DNA from: Marsupella aquatica
Lineage: Eukaryota; Marchantiophyta
Direction: 5' to 3'
Assembly: GCA_973895155.1 (NCBI GenBank)
Contig: OZ316891.1
Location: 22,320,001 to 22,384,000 of the forward strand
DNA length: 64,000 nt
A program made the position numbers and the translations under genes. Below the pieces are notes generated by a model that saw only the letters and a program-made list of their open reading frames with translations, searched no databases and had not been told where the DNA came from. Below, piece by piece: positions 24,260-35,823 of the stretch; position 1 is the first letter of the stretch, and each line of letters starts with the position of its first letter.

Positions 24260-25022
24260 CAATGTCACTGCAAAGCTATACTTATCATGTCTATAGAACA
24301 GAGCTCATTAACCACAGGAAGGAAGCGCTCACCTTGCCTCCTCAATGTGACTGCAAATCTATAATAATCAGTGCCTTAGAAGAGGCTCCTTGATTACCTG
24401 TAAAAGGAGTGCTTCGGGCGGCATGGACGCACGCAATGATGTTCCCAATGAATAGGAACAGATTGTAGACACCATCCAACCCAAGTACTCTCAAAAGCAG
24501 CAAAGAGATGGTGGCCATTGAACTGAAGGTAAGGCTTCCTCGTCCTTCTAGTCAGTTTGCTATACTATAAGAGACTCACGCTTCAGTGAAGCTTCGACAG
24601 TTCCATGATGCCAGTACAAAGACACATCAGTAATTTCCACTGCGAAAGGTAAAATTTGCACCTCATCTGGGTTTTGCTGGAAGAACCTTAGAGCGCCATA
24701 GTGGAACTGTATTCCTCGGTCTAAATACATTCACATCTAAGTTTGCAACGTGACATACTACACAGTAAAACCTCAGCGGCTTTCAACAAAAACAGACCAC
24801 CTAAAACGTGCCTTTCAACACATTATTATATCCATAATCTTCCCGATTGCTTGTAGAAGATTCCAACCGACATGCTATCAATTTTGGGCCAACAACTTCC
24901 AGGTTGTTCAGCACAGAGGTGTGTAGATTGCCATATATTATCGTTACATTTCTGATAAGTGGGAGTCCAACTGTCTTTTCTTCACATAATGTTGAGACCA
25001 CTTCATCATTCGGACCCACCAC
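24260..25022 (-). other. Uncertain coding remnants downstream of cyclin C
   Basis: Three minus-strand stretches look protein-like. About 25012-24830 reads ..EKTVGLPLIRNVTIIYGN.. and VVGPKLIACRLESS. About 24710-24575 reads FHYGALRFFQQNPDEV and DVSLYWHHGTVEASLK. About 24530-24412 reads the hydrophobic TISLLLLRVLGLDGVYNLF and LFIGNIIACVHAARS. Plausible splice sites flank them, but I could not make all phases close, and I do not recognise the family. It could be a small membrane-protein gene or a broken copy. Confidence 0.3.
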
Positions 25023-25260
25023 TGCTCTTTACATCGCCGAACTGTGTCTGACAAACAATATAAAACCGTTCGTTCCAGTCTTGAAAAGGAAGCTAACAGA
25101 TTTCCGCCAAAGGTTCTATCGAGAAGTGACCAATATCACTACTTATTAAACTGTAAGCTATTAGGCTTCATCAAAAAGCTTGCTCGTCGTCACTGAGTGT
25201 TGGCAGCCACTTCGAGAAAGTTTGCTCATGTTTGTCACGAAATGCGTTCAGCTTCTTCGT

Positions 25261-27897
25261 TTAGCTTCTTGGAGGAAGCTTGCCCATCGCTGCATGTAAT
25301 CGCTCGTCTGGTATGGTTCTGTAATTCTCATAAAAGTCCAAGATTTCCATGGATATATTTTTAATCTGAGAGACAATCAAAACATGCTTTGTGAGACGTA
25401 ATCAGGAGGAAGCAAGATAGATCTCTGGAGTACTATGCTAGAATTCTAGGCCACTTTCCATTGCAAAAGACTCGATTGAGTTCATGCTTCCCACCAACGC
25501 ACCTAAACACCTGTCAGAACAATCTGTCTGCTGATAATGCCTCTGGGAGCAGTCAAACATGCCAGGTGTCCATAAATTAGAAGTGGAACTAAACCTGAGA
25601 ATCGCGGGGGAGAATTGTTTTTGAAGAATATGTAGGTTTATAACCTAGGTGAGCAACATACCACATTCATATCAACTCGCAACTCTTCAAACCAGGCACG
25701 TGTCTCCTTGTCTTTGATGACACTCGCAATATATATACAAGCTAGGGCAATCATGAATGGTGGGTACATCAATATGAGATCTGTTCTGTATGAATCATTT
25801 ACTATGGACCTGAAAATGACGAACAGAATCATGTTTGGTTAGAATGGCAGCTCTAACTTTGCTTTACCACCGACCAAAGTTATTGTCTAAAACTTAAGAG
25901 GAGAGTCGAGTTGGGTTCCATCAACTGCAAATGAAGATGCACTCTTAACAACTAAGCTATTCTTCGAACCCGACAAAATGTGCCCTAGCAGGTTGCTTTG
26001 GGAAACTTACCAGACTGTTTGAATAATATCATTCAACCCAGCATCAGCCAAAAGCCTGCATTGTAACTCACCATTGTCATCCCCTATATAGTTTGATTAT
26101 GTCACCACAATGCATTAAATAGCGCATAAGAAAACAGTTGCCTGTTGTCCTACAATTTAAATTAAAGGTTGCCAGATACAAGGGATGTGAAGGTCCTACA
26201 GAATTAAAGGTCGATATGGGTGATAGATGACTAGATAATAATCTAGAGCTTCCAACAGTCGCATCTCCATCTCCAGAACATCCTTGATTTCGTACTTGAA
26301 TCCTTTTTCTTCAGATGCTGCAGCTAGACAAATATACAGAAATAGCCTCTATTGGATTCAAGATAGAAAAATCCAAGCCTTGCAAGCTGGTACCCACGAG
26401 AGTCGCCGGTAACCAGCTAAGCCACGAGACATGCATAACAGTCTACCAAATCTCCAATAGTATTTTGAAGCTATACAGCATCGTTCTTGCATTGAACCTA
26501 GTTTTTCAGAGACCACTCTGGTATAAGTGTAGAGACGAGTCAGATACAGCGAAACAATCATCTCTCTGCCTTAACTCTTGAAATCGATCTGGCACTGGAG
26601 GACGTATTAAGATTAATTACAGGTGATACGCTACTCAAAAAGATGTTGTGGAATCCTATCCAAGGCGTAGTAAGAAGCGGATGGGCGACATTACTGAACC
26701 GGTGAGTAGGGAGTAGGTGGAGCAAGACGAACATACGGAGCTTCTTCATGTAAAAAACAAGCAGCTTCGCCTGTACAGTGCTCTCTTCCGCTTTCGATGC
26801 TAAATATAAACATGTTGGAGCAACTAATCTTGGATCATACTCCGCGAAACTCTTTCTACAAGAATTGAAGACACAGTAATCGAAGGTCAGAATACAACAG
26901 AAAATTGTGTCCTGTCCAGAAGACAAGGAAGAATTAAGAAATAACAAAAACCAATAGTAGTCTTCAATGACTGGCACCAACCTCGTGTATATACGCCTGA
27001 AATAAGCAATGGCTGTCGCCACCACACTGCACGGTCAACAGCCAACCCAGCAAGAAAGATTAGCGAAAGGAGATAATATAAGTTGCCTGGAAATCGTCTG
27101 GGTTTCATGAACATGCCATCGAGCTAAGTCTTAGCAAGCCAAGTTTGGAATAGGAATATTATGGAAGTGGGCACCAGGGTGCAACAGAATGGTATAGCGC
27201 TCACCGTTGTCGCACTTTCACATTTTGAGCCAGATGCCTGATATCTGGAGACAGGAGGAACAAACCAGATCAACTTCAGAATGATACGCAAAAAAAACGG
27301 ACCCATTCTGGTCACTGAAAGGTAAGGCGGGGAAATCTCGTTTGTTACTAACATGTAGATAGATGAATTTTGATCAGCTTAAGGTCCTCTGCAGTGAATC
27401 CACGTTCTTGATCAGCAGGCAGAACATGTCCAACCTCATCCGCATCCAAAAGCTTCTTGCTGCATGCACAACCAGGAACCATTGTGAATACCATGACACG
27501 TCTTGAGAAACCAGATGCCTGCCTTCAGACCGCATTGTGAAGCTCTTGATATGTATGATATGCAGATCACAACGCTTCCCGAAATATGACGAACTGATAC
27601 AATCAGAAGCTAAAGAAAGCAATTAATATACTTGGTAAAATACACTTCATGGGGAATTAATATAGAACAACTCCAAACGGTAGAGGCCACACCCAGCAGT
27701 CAATCTCTTCTTCTACACAGCAATAAGGCACTTACGCGAAACTAAATTGATGATAAAAATAATTTAGAACGGGAAGACCATGATCAACATGGGAGAAACC
27801 CTACTAGGTTCGCCCAGCAGCGAAGAACACAGGGAAAAAGGTAGGGAAACAGCAGAGACGCGCACCAGTGGGACGAGGTCCAAAAATTGGCAGCCAT
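25261..27897 (-). CDS. CYCC1: Cyclin C, Mediator kinase-module cyclin, 9 exons, 252 aa
   Basis: Cyclin C partners CDK8 in the Mediator kinase module and controls RNA polymerase II transcription in the nucleus. Exons (minus): 27897-27866, 27459-27353, 27244-27205, 27026-26982, 26855-26737, 26317-26200, 26055-26011, 25809-25662, 25365-25261; phases close to 759 nt. Length matches Arabidopsis CYCC1 (253 aa). Landmarks are the N-terminus MAANFWTSSHCKKLLDADE, GFTAEDLKLIKIHLSTYI, the cyclin box HLAQNVKVRQRVVATAIAY, the signature KSFAEYDPRLVAPTCLYLAS with KAEEST, EMEMRLLEALDYYLVIYHPYR, DLILMYPPFMIALACIYIAS, and the C-terminal MEILDFYENYRTIPDERL. The first coding exon is only 32 nt; it restores the canonical start. 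Confidence 0.95.
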
Positions 27898-28440
27898 TTT
27901 CCCTCCACGGCAGCAGCAGGAGCAGGAGCCAATCTTTCATGTGTGTGGAGAAGAGCGACTCATTCATTTACTCATTCACGCGACCACGCTGTTCAGCTGA
28001 TGTTCCATGTTGATCACTGAGAGTCTGGCATTTTACTCATCAATAGCCTCTTCAGTGCAAGCTCAAGAATGACTATCCCTTTTCACCAAACTCGGACCCG
28101 AACAACAACATTTCTACGAGAAAACTCCCACAAAACCTTCGAATGTTCTGTCGATGCGAACGCTTCTGATCCTCTCGCTCGCTCTGTCACTCATCGTCAG
28201 AACCGCGACTCACTGCACCAGTGTTAACGAACAAACAAGCAGCTAGGCATTGAATTGAAAAATGCAAAACTAAACCAGAAGAACTGGCAAACAGAGCGAA
28301 CAGAGGGAACAAAATTTTCAGCAAATCATATCAACAGATTCAAGGATTCAACGTGTTTATTCAGCAAATCGAATCGAGGAAAGGATCCAAGGATTAAATA
28401 GTACATTCACCAAATCAAAGTAATGCCCTTTTTGCCTTTG
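27898..28440. other. Cyclin C promoter side, no gene seen
   Basis: Probably 5' UTR and promoter of the cyclin C gene. Nothing specific is recognised. Confidence 0.35.
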
Positions 28441-28446
28441 GGACAA

Positions 28447-28660
28447 TGGAAACGGAAGCTAGGATGGACCACCATGTGTGACATAATGCTCCAGTGTACC
28501 ACATTTGGGTTTTGACTCTGGAAACGGAAGCTAGGATGGACCACCATGTCTGACACAATGCTCCAGTGGACCACATTTGGGTTTCGGATCCTCAAAACTG
28601 AAGCTAGGATGGACTACCATGTTGGGCATGGTGCTCAATTGGACCCACACTTTTGTGGTC
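28447..28660. repeat. Tandem repeat, about 71 bp x 3
   Basis: Three units begin with gaa(g)ct(g)aagctaggatgga at about 28450, 28520 and 28597. Each carries ctccatg..gac.a..tgctc and a following ttgggttt. The third is most diverged. Confidence 0.8.
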
Positions 28661-30139
28661 CATTGGGAGTTTGGGGAACTAACATGATAATTGTGGCTCT
28701 TGAAATAATTTTTAGTTTTGCACCTGCATGGAAACTACATGAGGAGGAGACATAGAAAAAACACAAGCCTAAACATGTCATATTAACACTGAAAATTAAT
28801 TCCATGGAATTTATCTCTCTCCATTTCATGCTGAAAACTCAACCAAATGGCCAAAAATTCACTGTCACTTTGATGTAAGTGAGGTTTGCTTACTAGTCTA
28901 GCATATCCCCAACTTTGAGTTTATGAATATTAGGTTATTGCAATTAAACTCAAATTTTGGAAAATGTGTTTATGGGTTTCAAATACCAACCTTTGTGGTC
29001 CATGGTTTCACATTCTGGATCCTGTCACCCTTAAGGAACTTTTTCTTTTGGCAGTTATTTATATAATCAAGGTAAAACATGTCACAGCTAATTTGATGTT
29101 GCTATAATGGCAAATACATGTGACTGGCTCATAATACCAAATTTCTTCATTGCCAGCTCAGAATATCCAATTTCTTTGGTGATGAATGAATTTATATTTT
29201 GTATACCTGAAGAGTTGCATGTTCTTGGAAGTTAAGCCCGGATGGACCAAGGGGGTTGTTTTGCCCATCCCCATGGACTTTGTTACACACACTGCTTCAC
29301 TTTACACCCAAAATCCACATTGTCAGGCTATCCTAAGAAGCATGTTTCACTTTTGAGAAGTACGCCCCGAGTAGTTTTTCCAGGTGTCTTGACCAACTTC
29401 AAAATGCTAGTTTTCACCAAACTTGTGCATTTATTTAAACAACTTTTGGATCTCTGTGCAGCTCAAAAATTTCCAGCATGTTCTTTGATGTCCAATCTAT
29501 TACCTAACAAAGTTTCATTTTTTCTGAAACCATTTGGTCCACTGCTGGTGAGTGCAAAGATGATCAAATATTATAAACTAATCTCCAATGGAAGCTTCAC
29601 TTTTGATGTTCTCAGTCAGTCCATCCCTCCTTTGGACAATCCATGGGGGCTTCATAGCAAACCCTTAGTCTATTCAGGCTTTACTTTCACATATTCTTTG
29701 TTATGTTCTTCTTTGGATTTAGTAACAACATCCCTTTTAATTTATTTTAGAAATTGAATTCTCACACATTCCAACCACACCTTTATTTTTAAATTGAACT
29801 TTTCATTTCCCTGATTTAGTAGTGGCATAATTTTGAGGATGCGATAGTTGTCAAATTTACAAGCCTTGTATCTGGCAGGGTTGAACCCAAGACTTCAGGT
29901 TTGCAGTCCAGAGTCCTGTTTACAGTGCTCTGGTCCATAATCCCCAGACAATGAGGGCTTTAGCTCCAGTTGCATTCTGATCATTGCGCTCGAGGTTTGA
30001 GGGGCTATTAATGCCCATAGTGCTCTGACAAAAAGTAGAGGAGAAGTTTCATAATGGGCGAATTCACATGTTGACTCTGTATTCTTCAGCTGGCTTTGGT
30101 CATTTGACCAGGGGATAAACCTAGAACCCACAGGTGCCA
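28661..30139. other. Gene-poor, decayed repeat sequence
   Basis: No gene is supported; an open frame at 29242-29757 has no recognised motif. The part at about 29990-30030 (gaggggctattaatgcccata) resembles 54515-54540, and the part at about 29235-29385 resembles 33745-33905 (ggatggacc and aagtacgcccc blocks). Both suggest dispersed repeats. Confidence 0.4.
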
Positions 30140-30190
30140 GGTTCAATCCCCCCTCCACACGCAAGGGGTGTGGAGGGTATGTGTCTGTAC
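30100..30190 (+). mobile_element. tRNA-derived SINE-like fragment
   Basis: A pol III B-box-like ggttcaatccc at 30140-30150 is followed by a C-run, a ccacac..g and a gggtgtgg block. The same arrangement recurs at 41880-41945. No full tRNA cloverleaf can be folded, so this is a degenerate retroposon or tRNA relic. Confidence 0.45.
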
Positions 30191-30204
30191 GTGTGGGTGG
30201 AGTG

Positions 30205-30660
30205 TAGCGCTTTGGGGCCCTGGTTCAACCCTCTCTCCCTCCTGGTCTGGGTCCTTGTAGGATCCCTGTGTATGGTCGACCCTTGTGGGCTACCCTACAG
30301 TGGTACATGGTCTATCCTGTGTTGGATGGGTCTACTTTGGGCTTGAAGGCTACCCTACAGTGGTACATGGTCTATCCTGTGTTGGATGGGTCTACTTTGG
30401 GCTTTCAAGTGTAGCGCTTTGGGGCCCTGGTTCAACTCTCTCTCCTTGTAGGTCTGGGTCCTTGTAGGATCCTATGTATTGGTCCACCCTTGCGGGCTAC
30501 CCTACAGTGGTACATTGTCTATCCTCTGTTGGATCGGTCTACTTTGGGCTTTCAAGGCAAACAATGTTGGATAGGGGTGTGTTGGATGGGTCTACTTTTT
30601 ATCCTCTTTTTATCCTCTGTTAGATGGGTCTACTTCCGGCTTTCAAGGCAAACAATGTTG
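30205..30660. repeat. Compound tandem repeat
   Basis: A unit of about 59 bp (gctaccctacagtggtacat ... gggtctactttgggctt) occurs at about 30287, 30346 and, diverged, 30496. A larger unit beginning gtgtagcgctttggggccc is repeated at about 30209 and 30408. Confidence 0.85.
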
Positions 30661-31006
30661 ACTCTGCATTCTTCTCCATAAATATACTGAAATCTGAAGG
30701 GCACTAAGAGTATAGTAACCCCTCGTAAGAGTGGTAACAGGGAATGTTGTCTAGGAAGCTGTAGTTTAACAAAGGCATTCAGTGCACAAATCTCTGGGCT
30801 AATACGAGCCTTCCTTTCTGCGGTTTCGTTTTAACAGTTCTTCAGCCCACATCTATCAATCCAACTCTACCAAACTAAGCAATCAACCCTGTCATAGAAT
30901 AGGGGGCAAAACATTGTGAGTGCAAATGCGACAAGGGTGAAGAAAAAGAGAGAGCCATCTTGTGCTAACAAATCATACAGATTTATTACTTCTACTTAAG
31001 CTTTCA

Positions 31007-32474
31007 TCATGCCAGCTGGGGAAGAGGAGGTGGTGGACCAAAATTCACAACACTACTTTCGTTAAACTTGATCCCCCTACTTCTCATATCTTCAGCGAAA
31101 TCTCTAGCGGTATCTAGCCTATCTGCCTTGACATAGGCATTGAACATCACTGCACAGATCTTCGGGGTAATACGCATCTTTCTTTCTAACATTTCGTTAA
31201 ACAATTCTTGAATCTCATCTATCAATCCAAGTCTACCAAACCAAGCAAGCAAACCTGTCATTGAATCAGGGCCAGGCCTTAATCCGGCATTTTCTAGCTC
31301 AACCACCACACTTACAGCTTGAGTCAACAACTCTCTCTTCTCATACGCAGCTACTAGAAGGCAGATTGCACGGTCATCTGGAACAAGCCCATTCCTTCTT
31401 AAGCTCTGGAACACCGTTGTTGCTTTCTCTGCGTCGCCAACTCTTCCATAGCCATCTAATAGAGCAGTGAAAGCCTTGGTATTGGCCTTCAACCCTCGTG
31501 AAAGCATGAGATCAAAAACTCTCTGTGCTTCATCTGGTCGCTCCGCACGAGCATATCCATTGATCAAACCACAGAATGTTTCCACAGTTGCTGGTACACC
31601 TGCAGCATCCATCACTTCAAGCAATTGCTCAGCTTCCCAAGGGAGGCCGCTGTAGCCATAAGACGACATTAGGGTATTGTACACCATTGTGTCTGGTTCG
31701 TGTCCTTCAGACTTTATTCTATTAAACACTTTGATTGCCCGCTCCAAGAACCGCGCTTTTCCATACAACCCTAGCATAACGGTAAGGATTACCATGTCCA
31801 CGGCAAAGCCACGTGCTTCCATCTCCTCCAAGAGCCTTTCTGAATCTTCAATGCGGCCAGCCTTACCATATCGCTCAATCAGCTTAGCATAATCACGTTT
31901 GTTGACGTCAAACCACTCTTCATTGAACGACCATTCAGAAAGCTGCAAAAGAGGAACAACAAGGGTATTAGGGAATGGGTGAATCTCAGGGTTAGCAGTA
32001 CACGGCATTATCTTGAAAAGAAACGACATTTACCTTGAAAAGGAGTTCCCGCGATCCACTATTATCAAACTCTTTCAACACATCCAACCAATCACGTCTT
32101 ACTGGATTCATGCCTGCCACCCATCTCTCTAATGTGGCCAGGAGAATTCCATCGCCGCTTTCGTCTTGCATCCATTTCTTTAACTCCTTGGTAATCTGCA
32201 TTGCTCGCTTTGTCATTTTGCTGTACACGAGGGGCTCATCTATCCACACCTTCCTTTTTGTTGCCTGGGTCTGTATCATGAGTCTTTGCTTTGATCCCCC
32301 CTCCCCTGCTCGATTTCCTCCCAGATGTACAGACTGTCGACCCCAACATGGGACACCAGATACTTTACGCCCCTGGAACAAGTCCATTTCAGCATAATTG
32401 CGAGGACTTGTAGTCAGAGCCATTGCCAAATTTTGGTCAGGTAGCAGAAGAGTTACTAGCCCCAGTCCACCCAT
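31007..32474 (-). CDS. P-class pentatricopeptide repeat protein, 2 exons, 458 aa
   Basis: PPR proteins bind organellar RNA and affect its processing, stability or translation. Exons (minus): 32474-32034 and 31942-31007; the join is phase 0 (..ELLFK / LSEWSFNEEW). Residues about 165-440 contain about eight tandem 35-aa helical hairpins, for example YAKLIERYGKAGRIEDSERL, VMVYNTL-type blocks such as MVYNTLMSSYGYSGLPWEA and FTALLDGYGRVGDAEKATTV. The N-terminal 150 residues are basic with Ser/Thr and could include a plastid or mitochondrial presequence. No E, DYW or SMR domain follows the repeats; the tail is GPPPPLPQLA. The first in-frame ATG (32474) lies inside the last exon of the neighbouring zinc-finger gene; a later Met (MALTTSPRNYAEM) would remove that overlap. 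Confidence 0.88.
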
Positions 32475-32992
32475 GGCAGATCCGGCCAACCACCTTCAGG
32501 CGGAGGGTGCAGTGACGGTGGCAACTGGCTCTCTTTAATAGGATGCACCACCTCGCCTGCAAATTGCGAGAGCCTTAGAGAAGGTCCACCTCTAATTCAG
32601 AAGACATTCAGAATTCGACCTCACCAGAACCTCATTCACAACAGATTCAAGACACGGGTTCGGGGTGCAAGAGCCAAGCCCTATCTGACTCATCTGGCTG
32701 CCAAAGCATTCACACATTTCAATTGAAATCGCCGGCTCTCACTGCAGATTATTATGCAAAGAGGGAGGACAATGCAATGGTGTATTCACATACCAATTCC
32801 TGGAGGGCCGAACGTGACGAACGCAGGTGCTGGTGGAGCAGAGTTCACTGTCGTCTGTGGGGCACCTTTGAAGGAATCAAACCAGGCCTTCTTCGCGCGC
32901 TGATGCAAGGAACCTTGTGTGTGGCGCTTGCGCGAGGCAGGGGTGTCGTGGAATTGATTGCCACAATAATCACAATAGTATTTCGGCGGCAT
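32456..32992 (-). CDS. Short matrin-type zinc-finger protein, U11/U12-20K (ZMAT5)-like, 2 exons, 99 aa
   Basis: Exons (minus): 32992-32794 and 32556-32456; phase closes to 300 nt. The N-terminus MPPKYYCDYCGNQFHDTP with SRKRHTQGSLHQRAKKAW is a U1-C/matrin C2H2 finger, best matching the minor-spliceosome protein U11/U12-20K (ZMAT5). The C-terminus LPPSLHPPPEGGWPDLPWVDW(G) matches the Pro-rich tail of the same family. The central CCCH finger and helical middle of ZMAT5 are missing: total length is 99 aa against about 170. The intron (32793-32557) shows no C-x8-C-x5-C-x3-H coding sequence. Either this is a distinct short family member or an exon has been lost. The stop codon lies 18 bp inside the predicted PPR reading frame. 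Confidence 0.85.
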
Positions 32993-33152
32993 ATCCTCCC
33001 CAAAAACTCTTCGAGTCTACACAATCTGTGATCTATTTCCTCACTTCCTCGAGAAATTCACTTCCTTAAGAGACCTTCACCTACTTCACTGTGCAAATCT
33101 AAGCGCTTGGGGATTGTTGAGGACTGGACATCATCTTCCTAGAGCGCTGAAT

Positions 33153-33572
33153 CACACTGCAGCATCAAAATCCCTATGCATCCACCCACCCAGAGAAAGG
33201 ATGGTACTCAGCCCTACTGTATTTTCTCCAACAGGGTTTATGAAAACGAGTAAGCTAACCCATTCCCATGAGGAAAAGGACCAATTTACTAAACAGGGCA
33301 AACGAAGTACAGGGGAGAAAAAGCACAAGAGGAGAACCATCAAACTCAAAAGAAGAGGTCACACTGCAGCATCAAAATCCCTATGCATCCACCCACCCAG
33401 AGAAAGGATGGTACTCAGCCCATGGGGCCCTACTGTATTTCTCCAACAGGGTTTATGAAAACGAGTAAGCTAACCCATCCCCATGAGGAAAAGGACCAAT
33501 TTACTAAAACAGGGCAAACGACGTACAGAGGAGAAAAAGCACAAGAGGAGAACCATCATATTGAATAGAAGA
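33153..33572. repeat. Tandem duplication, 206-bp period
   Basis: Copy 1 at 33153-33358 and copy 2 at 33359-33572 are about 95 percent alike, starting tcacactgcagcatcaaaat and including ccaacagggtttatgaaaac. Copy 2 has a short insertion (catggggc). The apparent open frames across it are by-products of the duplication. Confidence 0.9.
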
Positions 33573-35823
33573 GGGCAACTGCAGACCCCCAAAACCTAGA
33601 AAATAATATCTAACAATAGTGTACTATGTAATTAAGCCAATCTACCAGTGGCTTCATTCTACAGAGGAGGTCATGACCTATTTTGATTATGAAATATGGT
33701 ATAGATTGTTTCCCTGATGTCCAATAGATGGAGGTAAACCAAAGCTTGGATGGACCCAGATGTTGTGAGTCCTTGCCCATCGCCATGGACTGCGTAAAGT
33801 CATCAGCCATCAGCAAAAGAAAATGAAGCATGGCAAGTGGAACCAATGGCCATGTACCTAGGCATGACAAGGGTGTAGTTCTATAAGAAAGTACGCCCCA
33901 AGTGCACTGCACATAACAACACTAAATTTTGTTCTCAAGAGATTGAGATAAGGCAAAACAGACCCTCTTTGGACCCAAACAACTAATACTATTGAATCTA
34001 GGGTAACCGGATGAAATAACTGAACAAACAGGGAGACCCTTTACAGGTCGATTCTAAGTCAAAAGTGTAAAATATGGTATCTCAGTATACTTTGATGTTC
34101 TGAGAAAGTGTGGAAATGCTATCCGAGTCAGACAAAATTGTAGAACATGCTATCCAAGTCTGCTTTGATGTTCTGAGAAAGTTCATAGGAACTTCACAAA
34201 GACATAAAGGGTCTCTAACCAAACTCATATGAAGCTCATATGAAGCTTGAGTTTCATATGAGTTTGGTAAGATTTCGGTCACCTGGAAAATCTCTGGAAT
34301 TGAGGAAACCAGTGTCCTGAACTGGAAGAGTTCTGTACTGGAGTCAACAATCAGGCAATGCAGATCTGCCGCTTCTCACCATGGGCAGCAGTGCAGCAGC
34401 CCCACAGTCAAGGCTCCACTGTGGGCCTGTGGCCTTTCGCTGCAAAAGGCAAACAGCAGCCGCTTGCTCCCTCTACCAAGCGAAAGCCTCCACCTCACGC
34501 AAAGGATCGTCACCAGCATGATGTACACAATCTGTCGATTACGGTCCTGACCAATCATTGATTATGAAGGTTTGCTTGGTAAGTGTAACTTCGTACTCCA
34601 ATGGGTACAAATAACTATCAGACCACCTGCTACGGTAGCTATTTGCTTTTGAGGAAATCTGCCCTTTGGCGACTGAACCCGTCATTCTTCCTCCTGTTGT
34701 CTGCGGGAGCACGGGACAGTACAAAACCATGTTTCTTATTAGAGGGTGATTCAAACCAGCACACGTCTGGAGTCCTCTTTGTGTCTCTTTGTGTCTGGAA
34801 ATTGGGATTGCTCAAGTGACTGGGATTTCTCTTTGTTCTCTGGATGCCGTTCAGCTATAGCCAGAGCAGCATCCTCTTCCTTCCTTCCTTCCTTCCTTCC
34901 TTCTGTATCATCCGCTCATCAGTGGTTACTCACTTGAAATCTCGCCCAATCGTTGTCGTGACATTCTGCTCCCCTTGTCAGTGAGCCCGAAATTTCATTC
35001 TGTTCTATGCTTATCAAGTCGGATTCTCAGATTTGACTCCAGTTCGGATGCTTTCCATTGACTGAGAACTGGTGAACAGTGAGCATGAGCTCTTTTTAGA
35101 TTGGTGCAAGTGACATTACAATTGTGGGTGTGTGCGGTTTGGAACCCATCATCGGCAATGGACTGATCGTTCCGGCTTGGTTGATATAACTTGTGTTATG
35201 CCAAACGACTCTGGAGTTCAAAAGTGGGGTGAAGAGAATTCAGTGGGGGGACTCTAAATTCCCCGTTCCTCGCTCTGATTTGTGAGCAGGAGGGATTCCT
35301 CGATTGACATCTGTATACAATCTCATCCAGCAGTGGTAGAGAAATGTGGGGTTTTCTGATGGGTGGGTGACTGGTGTATCCTCACGGTCGGAGCTTTTAT
35401 TTGAGGAGAAGCAGCTGGTTGATTGAAGGCAAGGAACTGGTGAATTCAAACTGTCTTTGGGGAATTAGGTGTGAATTTAGGTTTGGATTTGGGACTTTGA
35501 GGTTTTGGGTATTGAGCCCTCAACTTTGATTTGAGTAAGAGCAGAGTTGACAGGAGGAAGGGGTTTGCTGCAGTGTTCGAGCATCTTTGCAATTGCTCAA
35601 ATTGGGGAAAACGTTTGTGGGTGATATATTCCGTCACTTTGCCCAACAAAATCCTGGATTGTGGGATTTTCTCCCGTACGCTCGTTGGTGGTCGCTCGCT
35701 GGTGGGTGGGTTTACTTCGTGATCGTAATATAGATTTGTCACAAGGATTCTGTATCTTGTACGTTGATTTCTTCGGAGGGAACGTCTTAGTCAGTGTTGC
35801 TTCGTGAGCTCACCTTTTGAAGC
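33573..35823. other. Intergenic with small repeats, then CNX2 promoter
   Basis: No gene is supported. It includes the inverted repeat at 34218-34268 and a (cttc)n microsatellite at about 34876-34905. The part from about 35100 to 35823 is probably promoter and 5' UTR of CNX2. Confidence 0.4.
34218..34268. repeat. Perfect 16-bp inverted repeat
   Basis: accaaactcatatgaa at 34218-34233 and its exact reverse complement at 34253-34268, with a 19-bp spacer that itself contains a related catatgaagctt block. Confidence 0.8.

Noticed and set aside
29242-29757. 171-aa plus-strand open frame
   Set aside because: AT-rich, without recognisable motifs, and overlapping sequence that res
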